This document shows positions 22,857 through 35,027 of a stretch of DNA of 64,000 bases, piece after piece. The notes under the pieces are model-generated. The model saw only the letters and a program-made list of their open reading frames with translations. It had not been told where the DNA came from and made no database searches. This DNA comes from Engraulis encrasicolus (lineage: Eukaryota > Chordata > Actinopteri > Clupeiformes > Engraulidae), in NCBI RefSeq assembly GCF_034702125.1, contig NC_085873.1, positions 41,998,724 through 42,062,723 of the forward strand, in the 5' to 3' direction. The position numbers and the translations under genes were made by a program. How positions within the stretch are numbered: position 1 is the stretch's first letter; the number at the start of each line of letters is the position of its first letter.

Positions 22857-23251
22857 TAGACCTGTCACGATAACAAATTTTGCTGGACGATCAATTTTCC
22901 AGGAAATTATTGCGATAAACGATAATATTCTCTGTCACTTTAAAAATATATACTGACAATGGGATAGAGAGGTGAATACACTCTTTCTAATTTTGAAAGT
23001 GTCGCAGCAGGGGGTGCTAGATAGAGGGGTAGATAGAGAGATAGACAAGGTAGACAAACTGAAAATTAAACGTACACCAACGTTAAAGCATCATTGCGCT
23101 GAGTGAAATGTGCCTATCGATATTTAGTCTAAAAGAGAGTGACGAGGAAAACAAAGAAGCATGCAATAACTTATTGGGGCAAAAAAGTTCATCATGCTTG
23201 TAAAAACTTATTGTACGATATATTGACTTATTGAATATTGTGACAGACTTA
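22857..23251. mobile_element. hAT-type MITE
   Basis: Perfect 8-bp flanks GATACGAG (22849-22856, 23252-23259). TIRs are TAGACCTGTCACGATA and, inverted, TAAGTCTGTCACAATA. Confidence 0.85.
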
Positions 23252-23929
23252 GATACGAGCGATTGAAGCGACCAGAGTATCGGTTAAAAGCAGAATGCAA
23301 CAAGCATTCCAACATTCCCATTGGCTGTGGTGGCTGTTGCCGAACCGCATCATCACTACACAGACATGCACACCAACTCTGTGTGTGTGCATGTGTGTGT
23401 GTGCGCGCGTGTGTGTGTCCGTGTTTGTCCGTGTGTGAGTAGCTTGTGTACAGTGCTTCCTGCTGTATTAATAAGTTTTGCCCCCAGCAGCCTCTGAGAC
23501 AACAGCAAGGGGCCAAGAAAACAAACACTTGATTAGCATATCATTGCTTATTAAACAACTGAAAAAAGGCTCATATAAAGACATGCTCACACATGCTCGA
23601 TTTCGCTCTTACTCTTGATCTTTCTGAAAAGCAATGAGTCTGAGTACATAATATCCCATAGACAAAAACAGGTATTTTTGGCAGGCATTTCTAGGTGGTT
23701 TAAATTAAAGACTTGATTATTGATTAAGTCACAAGGCTTTGAGATGTTACTGATGTTCTGCCTGCCAATCATCTGGCCTTGAAAGTTTCAGCAGTAAACT
23801 TTTGACTTCTTTTTTGTTCTTGAAATTAATGCACTATATGACCAGTTGGGAAAAAGTGCAATATGTGGGCCAACACACATGCACCCATACACACACACAC
23901 GCATACTGTACATGCAGTTTCTATTTCTC

Positions 23930-24174
<245 letters not shown>

Positions 24175-24578
24175 CCAAAGTTTTTTTTTCACCCCATGAA
24201 TCCCAATGATGGGGAAATTGCAATGTGGATATGGGGTTTGATTAAGTCTGTTAAATACGTATGGACCATCCCACTACTCCATGGAATCCCAAAGGGGCCC
24301 TAAATTATTAATAGCGGTGTTAAAAAGTAGTCGTAACGAGCCCAGCCCGGACACTCATTCTCCGGAATTAAAAAATGATAAGAAATGCCCTCTCGCTTTT
24401 TCCCCCCCAAAATATATGAGCACATTCAAGGGTGCAGCTGCCAGCGAGGGAATGGATGAGCATAGCCCACTATATAGAGGGTGGTAAAAATGACTTGCCA
24501 TGGTGTCATACCATGAGGACGTCTGCACAACATGCCAAAGATTGTGGGCCTATACCTTGGCTTTTTAATAGTGTTTAA

Positions 24579-25345
24579 AGGGACACTGTGTGAGTTTTTT
24601 TAGTTTATTTCCAGAATTCATGCTACCCAATCACTAATGTTACCTTTTTCATGAATACTTAGCACCACCATCAAATTCAGTATTCAAGTATCCATTATGA
24701 CTGGAAAAATTGCACTTTTCATACAGTAAAAGGGGGATCTTCTCCATGGTCCGCCATTATGAATTTCCAAAAATAGCAATTTTTAGCTGCAAAAATGACT
24801 GTACTTGGGCCATAGTAGCAAATATTAGTTTATTACTTCGTAAACTTTCATGTTAAGATCAAATTTGGCAATAGGCAGCCCAGTTTTTTAGAAGGGATTG
24901 TGAAGCACTTTACAGTAGAGGTGTGTCGTTCATGAACGAGCCGGTTCTTTTGAACGGCTCCCTGAAGTGAACGATGGGAACCGGATCAGAGCTGGGGAAG
25001 CCAGTCGACCGTTATTTCGTTCATTTTTAATTAATTTTAAGCATGTGACCTTGACCAGAGTCATTAAATTTAGGGAAAAACACAATTGTTTGCCTTAAAG
25101 AGTGGCAAAAACGGTCTTTAGAAGCAGGAGAATAATCAGTTGTTGTTTGGACAAAATTACCTGAGGTGTAGTCAAAATATTACATTGTAAACACTGAATA
25201 AATAATTTAAAAAAGAGCCAAAAGAGCCAGTTTTTTGAACGGCTCTTTGAAAGGAACGAGCCACTAAGATCCGGATCCCGTCAAAGAGCCATAAATCCCA
25301 TCTCTACTTTACAGCAGTATGTGTGGCAATACAGTATTCTCATAC
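24579..25345. mobile_element. Second TTAA-type MITE copy, interrupted
   Basis: Starts after TTAA (24575-24578) with AGGGACACTGTGTGAG and follows 9991-10298 (TTTATTTCCAGAAT, ACTAATGTTACCTTTTTCAT). A hAT MITE interrupts it at 24916-25306. The right end is only approximate. Confidence 0.6.
24916..25306. mobile_element. hAT-type MITE nested in TTAA MITE
   Basis: Perfect 8-bp flanks CTTTACAG (24908-24915, 25307-25314). Ends TAGAGGTG and CATCTCTA. The interior has inverted GAACGAGCC/GAACGGCTC motifs. Confidence 0.85.
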
Positions 25346-26682
25346 ATAATCCTGGTCTACCTGAACATGGAATGAAGTGAAGTGATATGATCACAAAGGT
25401 TCAATCCTCAGTTGAGTAAAGGCCCTTGAAAAGTTTGCTCTGGATACGTGGGCACGTTTCATGCATGAGCACACCACCAGACTACCAGACCTAATCAGAA
25501 GTGAGATTAGGTCTGGGGACCTGTCTACTGTAAATTCCGTAGGGGGAAGAATACTTGGCTATTATGACCCTGCTCTATGATTGGGCAGAGACACTGTAAA
25601 GGTCGGAATGCTTGGCCATTATGACACACCTGTCTCAATCTCTGATTGGACAGAGACAAGGATCATGATCTTGTCCGGTATGAGTCATAGTCCCCATACT
25701 GTCTTTCAGATCGAAACGATTGTGTAGAACTAAAGGCAGTATGGGAGTTCTCGGGCTATGCGTTCGGTGCAATATCGTCAAATTTGCTGGGGGCGATGAT
25801 TAGAAAGACTGCACACTTTTCACACGGGTGTTTCCAGTGAAAACGACGATGGCTGTAACTTTTCAAGAGCATCTCCTTTAGCTTGCTCGAAATTAAAAAT
25901 TTCTACTATCATACTTCTCCGATGCACTTTGATAAATGAGCGTGCAAATGTAGGAGCAGTAGCAGTATAGTCTCCTCCTCGTCCAGGGAGTCGATCTTTA
26001 TTTTTGTTTTGTTTTCCTTAGTCTGTTTCGAGTTTAGGGATTGCTCTCTGCCCCCTGGATGATACCGCCAATATTGTGCGTATTGGTCTTGTGCTTCTGA
26101 AGCAAGTATGTGCAGTTGGTCGCATGGGTTGGTGTGCAATGCATGATTTAAGGTTCACAGCAAGTGTATCGAGGGCCTTAGTTCAGACGGATCTGTCGGC
26201 GGTTGAGGGAATCGTGGGAATGCATATGCTGCCGGTCGCTAATTAGTCTGGACTCTGTGAACCAGCAAGGAAAACTTTGCTTCCTTTCCCTTCCCGTCCT
26301 TCCACCCAACCCCACTTCTTCTCCTTCTCCACATATTCATTCTTTTCCTCCTCTGTGTCCTTGAAGACTCCCACTGTGATCCAGGCTAAAGCTTGGATCC
26401 TGAGCATTACTGTTTGCCAGCAGGGGTGGGGCAAATGTGGGCTAGATATACTCACTTGTTCAGATGAAATAGTGCAGTGCAATTGATATGTCAATGAAAA
26501 CAGGAGAGCCATTTTAGACCAAACATAGGAAAAAATAACCAAAATCTAAGCAAAGGTAACACAAGCTTCATAGCAATAACATCCCACTCCTTTTTTGCCT
26601 TAGAACTCTGTCTCGTCTTTTACTTGGGCTTGTGGAATGATGTAACTACTACACACTTACTTATCCCCCGCATCACCTAACC

Positions 26683-26715
26683 CAGTCTTCCTCAAAGTGG
26701 GGCATAAGCCCCCCT

Positions 26716-26750
<35 letters not shown>

Positions 26751-26881
26751 GGGGGGGGGTTGGGGGAAGGCATCTCAGGGGGGGGCATCTGATTTTGGAT
26801 TAGCACTGCTGTTGCTTGGGGGGGTGGCGGGATTCAGACCCTCTGAAGGGGGGAATGATGGGAAAAGTTTGAGAACCACTG
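26683..26881. mobile_element. hAT-type MITE carrying long G-run
   Basis: Perfect 8-bp flanks ACCTAACC (26675-26682, 26882-26889). TIRs are CAGTCTTCCTCAAAGT and, inverted, CAGTGGTTCTCAAACT. Confidence 0.88.
26716..26749. repeat. Homopolymer of 34 G
   Basis: An uninterrupted G tract within a hAT MITE, followed by further G-runs to about 26766. Confidence 0.95.
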
Positions 26882-27040
26882 ACCTAACCTATCCTTCATC
26901 AAGGCCTGATTGCCGACGATGTCAAGCCTCACCTGTTGCAGACATGCACATTTACATACACATGCGCACACAAACATCTCAAGCGACACACTTTGCTTCT
27001 GCAGTGGCAGCTTTGTTCTGAAATCTTGCTGCCGTCTTAA

Positions 27041-27965
27041 CCCTATCCAGACCGGGCTTTTTTGGCATTCCTGGGACCGGGGGGGGGGCTCTTTTGACCC
27101 CCCCCTCATAACTTAGGAACCGAATGGCGTATGACCACCAAACTTGGAGGGGATGATCTTCAGCCATTAATCTCTGATTGACATAACTTTGGTGTCATTA
27201 TTGGGTATTATGACGTCATTATGACATCATTTCCTGTTTTTATTGCCCCAATTGTCACCGAATTGTATTTTCCATCTAACTTGGGTAATGCACATCAATT
27301 TTAGTTATTATGTGCATCAGACCACTTCAAATGTTCACAAGGGTTTCTGATGCTCATGAAAATGTAAAAAAATGTGAAAAATTACTTGACAAAATCACGT
27401 CGTAGATATGGCAAAGCGGCTTCGGTTTCATATAACATTGCCGCAAGCAGTCAGTCCTCAACAACAGGATACATTATTACCAAATTTGCAGGGCATGATC
27501 TACATAAGACACACAAGCAATGAGAAATAAAAAGAAGAAATAAAATTGAGGTGAAATGTGCATTGGTAAAGATAAAAGCAGCTATTTGATTTTAAATGTG
27601 ATGATGTCATCAAATTAGCATAAATTAGCATAAATCAGCATAAATTAATGATAATTAATTAAGCTAATATTATATTAGGTAATGTTATGCTAATGTAATG
27701 GAATAACTATACCATAAGTAGTATGCAATAAGGAGGGTACACTGATGAGACTTAGATCAGTGATTTTTGGTCAGACGTACCTGTCAGAAAACCGTTGCCA
27801 TGGCAACAACAAAAACGATAAACCTAATCTTTTGGTATCACATTGTAGCCAACTTCATTTTAGGAAAAGTCACCAAGTTTCGTAGTCATAGCTTAAGTCA
27901 TTCAGGAGTTATACGACATCAAAGTTGGTGCGGGCACTTTTAGCCCCCCCCCGGTCTGGATAGGG
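27041..27965 (+). mobile_element. TTAA-flanked MITE, piggyBac-like (925 bp)
   Basis: TTAA at 27037-27040 and 27966-27969. Perfect TIR CCCTATCCAGACCGG. The CCC start and TTAA target fit piggyBac. No transposase frame. Confidence 0.82.
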
Positions 27966-28185
27966 TTAAATAATGTAGCGCTCGTATCTGGATAATCTGG
28001 TTCTGAGCACCCCTCAGAGATCACTGGAAGAAAAGCAAGATAGAGAGAGAAAAAAACAGCAGAGACGGAGAGTGAGCAAGAAACATTGTGGAAGTGAGAC
28101 CTACTATAGCAAGGCGATGGAAGGATTTTATTTTTTTATTGTGTCCTTTGAAGTTTTCTGGTGTGTTTTTTCTCTTCCAATACAG

Positions 28186-28277
28186 GGGTCCGTATCTCGA
28201 AAGCGTCTTTGCTATCGTCGTTAGCAAAGTCCTTCGTAAGAGCGACTCAACTGTCTCTCGACAGCAACGCTCACCAC
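28186..28277. mobile_element. Left half of Harbinger-like MITE split by LARD-like element
   Basis: Begins GGGGTCCGTATCTCGAAAGC and is preceded by CAG. Together with 34828-34905 it makes a roughly 170-bp inverted-repeat element with a 3-bp CAG duplication, as for PIF/Harbinger MITEs. Confidence 0.7.
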
Positions 28278-28815
28278 TGTGAATAATTTCACATTATCAC
28301 TTTAACAATTTCACTGTATTACCTTATCAAATTTACCTGAAAGAACACACAGGAAACAGAGGTAGCATTTAAAATCTGCGAGCAGATTTTATTGTTTAAC
28401 GGCCGGAGTAGTTATTGCGTGGAGACATGAAGTCTTCCACTCAATAAGTCCTGAAGTAAGTACAGAAAACAATCCTATTTAAACATCCCCCAACCCCACA
28501 GTCCATGACGTCATCTTTCCTATCATGAATATGTAAAACTATAGAATAGTGACATATATGGTCTCGTCTCCCCCCAGTTCCGTGATGGGCTCTTAGTGGC
28601 GTCTGGTATGTGATTGATAGCTTCCATAGCCTAAACAAAGTTCAGCAAAGTGGTCTGGGACAGACTGGGAGGGGAGAGATGTCTCTGAGACGTCACATAA
28701 ATCAATGAGCAAGGGAGAGAGAGGATACCAAAGTATAACCAATAAACTCCTAACGAAAGGTTACACTTTTATCACATTGTATATTTTCAATAATACATGT
28801 ATAAATTTATTAACA
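28278..28815 (-). repeat. LARD-like element 3' LTR
   Basis: The sense strand has TTTAAATAGG as a TATA-like box (near 28480) and AATAAA (complement of 28388-28393) about 90 nt on. The AATAAA overlaps a perfect 9-bp hairpin (AAAATCTGC paired with GCAGATTTT, about 28372-28391). This resembles retroviral poly(A) hairpins. Confidence 0.93.
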
Positions 28816-28818
28816 TAA

Positions 28819-28830
28819 TTCCCTCCTCTT
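28819..28830 (-). other. Polypurine tract of LARD-like element
   Basis: The sense strand reads AAGAGGAGGGAA, three bases before the 3' LTR, as expected for the plus-strand primer of an LTR element. Confidence 0.85.
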
Positions 28831-29759
28831 GAAAATATAATCATTATCACTAAACAATCACCATGGCTTTTACGCATGGTGTGTAGAATGAAAATTTTCA
28901 AATATAAAGGTTAGAGTTGTTCAGTTATTCAGAACCATTACACTGCGTTAGTCTGCTCCATATTTGTTATTAACAGTTCCAAATTGTCTCAGTTCTTAAA
29001 CAAGGCTGTACCCATGCTTGTCCAGGAAACGTCCTTCTCAAAGTCAGCAGTTTTCTTTTTTTCATCCATTGGAATCATTCTGATGGCACACGTGCATCTG
29101 CATAGACAACGCAGAGCGTCACTTTGAATCAGACACTATAAAGATCTGTCATCCAGACAGAAGCACAAATACCTCCCCAACCTCGTTGTGGGCAAAGGTT
29201 TCAACTTGTCTGACCAGTAGACTCCTTTAATAACCAGGGTTACTGCTGAGAGAGAGAAGTGTCGATTTCCTGCCAATCACCTAGGTCAACATAAATATTT
29301 AAGTTCTGGACCAGCAGCTTTCACATGAGCATAGGGAGCAACTAAGGCATTCCTTAAAAATTTTAAATTGGTATAGCGTAGTCAAAACATCTATGGTGTC
29401 ATTCTAATCACATAAAATTAGGAACAAAATCATACCTATGTTTCGAATATACACAATGTTAAAACAAAATCATTATTTCTTGTTCTCTCAATGAAGTCTT
29501 AAACACACATAAGCCATGTATGACAGGTACACGTAATATTCACTTCATCATCAGTGTCTATCAATCATCTTCGGATTTGTATCCACTCTCAAAGTCCATG
29601 TTCATAGAAAATGTCCAACTTGTAAGGAAAAACACAGTCTCACACTTGCATTCTCCATTGGCTCCTTGCTCACCAGTACTGAGACGGACGGTATGTAAAC
29701 ATGCAGTCCCTTTTGATGCAACCGGTCAGCTCTCTCCACTCCAAGTCTTAACGTGCAAC

Positions 29760-29915
29760 CAAGGAAGCTGACAAGGGGGACAAAGGGAACAGTTGCCCCG
29801 GGCCCTGGGAGAAGGGGGGGCAGAATTGGGTCCTCACTAAACATTGCATGTATTGGGTGAGGGGGCCTTTCAGATGACTTTGTCCGGGGCCCAGCCAAAT
29901 CTGTCAGCGGCCCTG
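29760..29915. mobile_element. hAT-type MITE inside LARD-like element
   Basis: 156 bp, flanked by a perfect 8-bp duplication CGTGCAAC (29752-29759, 29916-29923). Termini CAAGGAAGCTGACA and, inverted, CAGGGCCGCTGACA form imperfect TIRs. Confidence 0.8.
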
Positions 29916-31635
29916 CGTGCAACTTGGAACTTTTCCTGCTGAAAATGAAGAACAGCGAAAAGCATTCTACTCTAAACATTTATCATTCTCAATGTGTTTC
30001 TAAATATGGTTAGTGAAATCAACATTGTAAGTAAATGTGTTAGGTTTGGTTAGGGGTGAAGTTTCAGAACAAGATCTCATTTAACATGCATTTGTTTTAT
30101 GCACTATTCATTAATTTGAGGAGTAGCACATTTCAAAAACAGTCATTATTCCATGTGCTTTAAAGAATTACCAAACAAAATAAAACATGATGCATAAAAC
30201 ATCTGTAAATATCCTAAAATGTCTCTCCTGTTTGAGGCATGTGTCATCCACATGACTCAATAACACTGAAGTCATACCTAAACAGGCTTTGAGCACAGTA
30301 AACGAGGAGGATAATTGTTAACACAAATCAAACCAAGTTGGAGAGAAAATAAAAACAAAATACAGCATAACCCAGAAAGTTGTAAACCAAATAAAAAATT
30401 AAAAAAGTAAAACACAAACACTTCCAAACACCCTGCACCCTCCATCACAGAGGTGCATACATCAATACAGGAAAAGGCAAACACAGTCAGCAATGTGCCG
30501 CACAGAAAGAAGCGCTCAGTGGGCATCTTAACCACACACAGACAGTAACCAGGAGATGGGTGCAGCTGGAACAGAGAAGAGAGCTATAAAATAAAAACAA
30601 ACAAAAACCCATGTCACCAGTGCCGACAAAACAAAACCCAAACATTGTCGCATAACCAATACTTGAAATAAAATAGACAGCACTATTACATGAGGACAAC
30701 ATTTATCAAAAGTACAACAAAATGATGAAAAACAACTTTACTACATCCAGTAAAGCCCTGAAAATACTCCATGCATAGCAGAGTGGACCTGACGTCAATT
30801 AGTCAAGAAATGAATTATCAACTGTGGACTGCAATTGCATAACTACACCACTGGGAGAACCTCCCCAGAGGTAATAACCAGTACACCAAGGCACAACAGG
30901 TTCGGATAGATATGCACAGAGACGTTCCCTTTTGTTGACATAAAAAAAAGTATTTGATGTACTGACACAAAACATAAAACAAATCACAAAATACTCTAAA
31001 CTGGCCGTGCCGCTGAAATAAAAAGGAAAGGGGAAATCCAGAGTGTCTGCCCTAAATATTGCAGGAGTGCGTAAACACTCCGGACAGCCATCTAAATAGA
31101 CGGGAAGGGAGGAGGCGGCCAGCACGACACAAACCAAAGAAAACAAACAAACAGAAAAGAATGTAAAAAAATATATATATATATGTTTGGGCAAAACAGC
31201 GATGGGCCAACTGCCCATGGTGAATTTAAATGATCAGACCCTCGGCGACACTCTCCTCACAACATGACAGGGCGAGAGGAGGTAGAACAGTTCGGATAAC
31301 AGGGTCTGTCCAACCTAAACACAGACAAAAGGGACGTGGCCAGGGTGCTTGTCCGCGCGTAACCGGACCTCAGCACAGACCACAAAGGCAGAGGTTAAAC
31401 CCCCCATAGACACTCAAACACCGGGAGAGCTCTAAAAGCCTTCTATTTCGGGGGTTTGTTAAAAAAACCTTGGCCTAGTCGCCACTAACTAATTAGGCAC
31501 TCAGTGGCCAAGCGTACAGCGTACTACAGCAAGACTGGGGGACACATTGTCTGGTGAACTGCACGGTTCAACCCGTTACACACAAATGGACAGAATCGGC
31601 ACATGGAAAACAACAAGCATGCAACATAAAATGTA

Positions 31636-31708
31636 AAAATATAAAGCGACCTTGGGTTCCTTGAAAGGCGCTATATAAAACCAAGTTATTATTATTATTA
31701 TTATTATA
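31636..31708 (+). mobile_element. L2-type LINE 3' tail with (ATT)n
   Basis: AAAGCGACCTTGGGTTCC followed by GGCGCTATATAAAA and an ATT repeat. This is the common 3' end of fish L2-like LINEs. The 5' part is absent. Confidence 0.6.
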
Positions 31709-33674
31709 AAATTACTACAGCCACAGACATAGTTGGCTAGTAGTTAGGTCTGCATTAAACACTTCGCAACAGAACCAAACATATTGGCATGCAGTTCTCA
31801 CTGTCGGTGTTCATGAGGTCATGGTAGATGTAGGGGCTTAGCTCAACTCCCGTCAGTGAGGACAGCGCACTTAAAACAGAGAGAGAAAAATCAAAGTACG
31901 GGAACACGCCATCAAAACACAACACACAATACATCAAACTGGCAACACAAACCACCTTGCTGTCCACATCGTTACAACTAATAAGATAGGATGAGATTTG
32001 TCCTCACATAAACCTGTGGCACATAACCACTCTTAAAAGCAATAAAATGAAATCATAACTGCGTCTCATAATATTTTGAAACAAGTAGGCTTAGGCCTAT
32101 ATAAAATGTAAGGTAAAATCTCACCCAACTTGTACATTTAGACATAACCAACCATAAACCATCCTTAAAGCAAAATAAAACCCAGACAGAGTCAAACAAA
32201 ACTGACAAATAAAATAAAAAAATAAATCACAGTTGGGAGATAGCAAAAACAAACCAACTGCTTTAATGACCAGACAAGTGAGTCCAGTTAGGCAAACCCA
32301 ACTTACGGCACAGTCGAGGTAGAACCCAGTGTGAAGAAGCGCCTTCATGCACACCGGGCCTCCAGAGACATCCAGTAACAGTCATGGAAAAGTTAAGTAC
32401 CACAGTACTGCAGGATAATGACATAACACAGTGTCGTGATCAATGCATCACAAAGTCAGTAGTGTCATTCAGGCAACAGGAAATTCATGACACTATGTCT
32501 GAACGGATTAAAAGAAAAGGGGAAAGAAAACAGAATAATCCCTCAGAAAAGCATAGACCTACGTTCAAACCAGTATAAAAACTCCAAAATAACCACACAA
32601 AAAAACAAACAGATTCATTAGGGCTTATGAAACATGTGAAAGTTTCAAAGACTACTCAAAATTAAATGGTCTTGGCTTCTAGAAAGTTGCAGGTTCACAA
32701 TGAAAGTTCACAAACAAAAACAAATACATTGTGGAAAAAATGTATAAAAACAAAATGAAAAGAACAGAATGACAAACCACCATGTCGCCACATACCATCA
32801 TATGCGACAGAACAAAAATGGTCCCCAAAATAACTTTGCAGTAAATAAAAACACATACCCATTGTTTTGCTGTTTATACTCAGGAAAGTCAAATGTCTCT
32901 CGGACATTCTGGAGGATCACAACAACACGGACCAGACCGTCCTTCACTAGACGTCACAATCACTCATACTTTACGTGCACTCAGTGAGGCAAATCACTCA
33001 CATACACAACCCGGAGAGTGACACACACCCACACACACAGCATTCACACAGCCGGCATTCAAACATAAACAAACATGGACATGGACATGGACACAAACAT
33101 GAACATGGGCCCATGGAGACAAACACAGACATACAGACAGGTAGCCTAACCTATCAATTTAGAAAAAGTGTTAAGTTATGTCACACTCACTGCTCGAAGT
33201 GGAAGGGATATTTCGCAAGTTATCGCCATTGCCAGCTAACTTCCACTGCGAGTTGGGTGTGCACACTAGACATTGAACAAATCAGTTCTAAAAATAATTT
33301 AGAAAAAAAAACTTTCATCAATTTTGAAAAAAACAAAACAGAAAGATGTCCAACTATTACCGTACGACCTGCAGTTCTAAATTAAACACTGAGAAGTAAA
33401 ATAGCCCTGCATTTCGGGGAAGCATCCTCTGTCTGAATTATGACAAAATTTTGAAAAGTTAAATTCTAATTGCAGAGGTTTAAAATTGCCATAAACAGAA
33501 TTTGTTCAGTATCCAACTATTACTTTACACATTCAGCTAACAGCCAACTGCGGGGAAGTACTGCTCATTCTCTGATATGCAATAAATTAAACCGTTCGTA
33601 TGATGAGAACCCATTGTCTTGTAACAAAACAAGGACAGAATTCGGACAGGCTACCTACAGGTTCCAAATACAGG

Positions 33675-33842
33675 TAATTTCCCATGCTACATGGCAAAAT
33701 TCCCGGAGACAACGCTCTATAAACAGGACATTTCCCATGCTACATGGCAAAATTCCCGGAGACAACGCTCTATATACCGGTATGCTTGCCTGAAAAGGAC
33801 TCACGTATATTACAGCCTGAAAAGGACTCACGTATGTTACAG
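33675..33842. repeat. Two short tandem duplications in LARD leader
   Basis: A roughly 46-bp segment beginning TTTCCCATGCTACATGG occurs twice with a 53-bp period. Next to it, CCTGAAAAGGACTCACGTAT occurs twice with a 27-bp period. Both lie in the sense 5' leader region. Confidence 0.8.
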
Positions 33843-34267
33843 CCTACAGGGCTTACAGCGTCAAGCCTAGGTCTTGATGCCCAACCAGCTACTAGCCAGG
33901 ACTTAAGTAGTTCAAACTACTTACGCACGTCTGCGGAATGCCGTCAAGCCCCGGTCCTGGGGGAGAGATCAGAGCTCAACTTCCGAGATCCACGACTCTC
34001 ACGTGGTGCGCACACTCATCAGCATCAACAATGACCTGTCACCCCAGGAACGAGCTATCCTGGCAAAAATTTAGAAATAAAAAATCCAAATCCATACTAC
34101 CTCTATCCCGTGGGTCCCAGTTGGTTCTTTTACTCAGTCAGTCGTCGCTGAATATGAAGGCGTAGTGAGGCAAAGTCACCTATTTCAGGGTCCCGGGTGA
34201 AAACTTGGAGTCCAGTGCGTCGTTACGTCTTCATATATCAGGGAGGACAATTTTTGAAGTTCGGCAA

Positions 34268-34278
34268 TCGAAGGACCA
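34268..34278 (-). other. Primer binding site, tRNA-Tyr type
   Basis: The sense strand reads TGGTCCTTCGA, an 11-nt complement of the 3' end of vertebrate tRNA-Tyr (acceptor stem ends TCGAAGGA plus CCA). It starts 5 nt inside the 5' LTR boundary. This fixes the element's orientation. Confidence 0.8.
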
Positions 34279-34283
34279 AAACA

Positions 34284-34822
34284 TGTGAATAATTTCACAT
34301 TATCACTTTAACAATTTCACTGTATTACCTTATCAAATTTACCTGAAAGAAACACACAGGAAACAGAGGTAGCATTTAAAATCTGCGAGCAGATTTTATT
34401 GTTTAACGGCCGGAGTAGTTATTGCGTGGAGACATGAAGTCTTCCACTCAATAAGTCCTGAAGTAAGTACAGAAAACAATCCTATTTAAACATCCCCCAA
34501 CCCCACAGTCCATGACGTCATCTTTCCTATCATGAATATGTAAAACTATAGAATAGTGACATATATGGTCTCGTCTCCCCCCAGTTCCGTGATGGGCTCT
34601 TAGTGGCGTCTGGTATGTGATTGATAGCTTCCATAGCCTAAACAAAGTTCAGCAAAGTGGTCTGGGACAGACTGGGAGGGGAGAGATGTCTCTGAGACGT
34701 CACATAAATCAATGAGCAAGGGAGAGAGAGGATACCAAAGTATAACCAATAAACTCCTAACGAAAGGTTACACTTTTATCACATTGTATATTTTCAATAA
34801 TACATGTATAAATTTATTAACA
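34284..34822 (-). repeat. LARD-like element 5' LTR
   Basis: Upstream LTR on the minus strand. It is identical to the other LTR except for one extra A in a short A-run. Sense-strand signals match those described for the 3' LTR: a TTTAAATA TATA-like box, then AATAAA overlapping a short hairpin. Confidence 0.93.
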
Positions 34823-34827
34823 ACCAC

Positions 34828-34905
34828 TAAATCCAACGGAACGATAAGACGTTCTTAAGATGGTCTTAGGACATTTAGCAACGACAAGAATCGGGAAACG
34901 GACCC
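34828..34905. mobile_element. Right half of Harbinger-like MITE split by LARD-like element
   Basis: Inverted, it reads GGGGTCCGTTTCCCGATTC, matching the left end, and is followed by CAG at 34906-34908. The LTR element sits in its centre. Confidence 0.7.
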
Positions 34906-35027
34906 CAGATCTTGTCATCATACTACTGTTGTCTTGTTGACTATTTTTAGATTCTCTTGCTGTGATCTTAACTCTGCAGCACATCTGATCATGGACATAG
35001 GTTTTTTTTTGGGGGGGGAGGGGCATT

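Larger units (their letters stand above)
28816..34283 (-). other. Non-coding interior of LARD-like element
   Basis: There is no recognisable domain on either strand. The longest minus-strand frame (30799-31218, 139 residues) has no family resemblance that I can see. From about 30.2 to 33.4 kb the plus strand is rich in A and C with long AAAC/AAAAC stretches, so the sense RNA would be U/G-rich. The interior includes a hAT MITE, an L2 tail, an ATT microsatellite, and two short tandem duplications near the sense 5' end. Confidence 0.8.
28278..34822 (-). mobile_element. Large non-autonomous LTR retrotransposon (LARD-like)
   Basis: A 6,545-bp element with direct terminal repeats of 538 and 539 bp, TG...CA ends and the 5-bp duplication ACCAC at 28273-28277 and 34823-34827. 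On the minus strand the 5' LTR is followed 5 nt later by a tRNA-Tyr-type primer binding site, and a clear polypurine tract precedes the 3' LTR. I see no gag, protease, RT (no YXDD box), RNase H or integrase in the 5.5 kb interior. All frames there are short and low-complexity. The LTRs have no substitutions, so the insertion is very young. It must have been mobilised by enzymes supplied in trans. The partner element is not in this window. Confidence 0.93.

Noticed and set aside
22498..22956. 152-residue plus-strand frame as a gene
   Set aside because: It runs into the hAT MITE starting at 22857 and contains a dispersed-repeat fragment. No domain is recognisable.
28441..28638. Identical 65-residue frames in both LTRs of the LARD-like element
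   Set aside because: The identity is explained by LTR identity. There is no family resemblance.
30799..31218. 139-residue minus-strand frame as a remnant gag or env of the LARD-like element
   Set aside because: Hydrophobic low-complexity start, no conserved motif, and no matching frames nearby.
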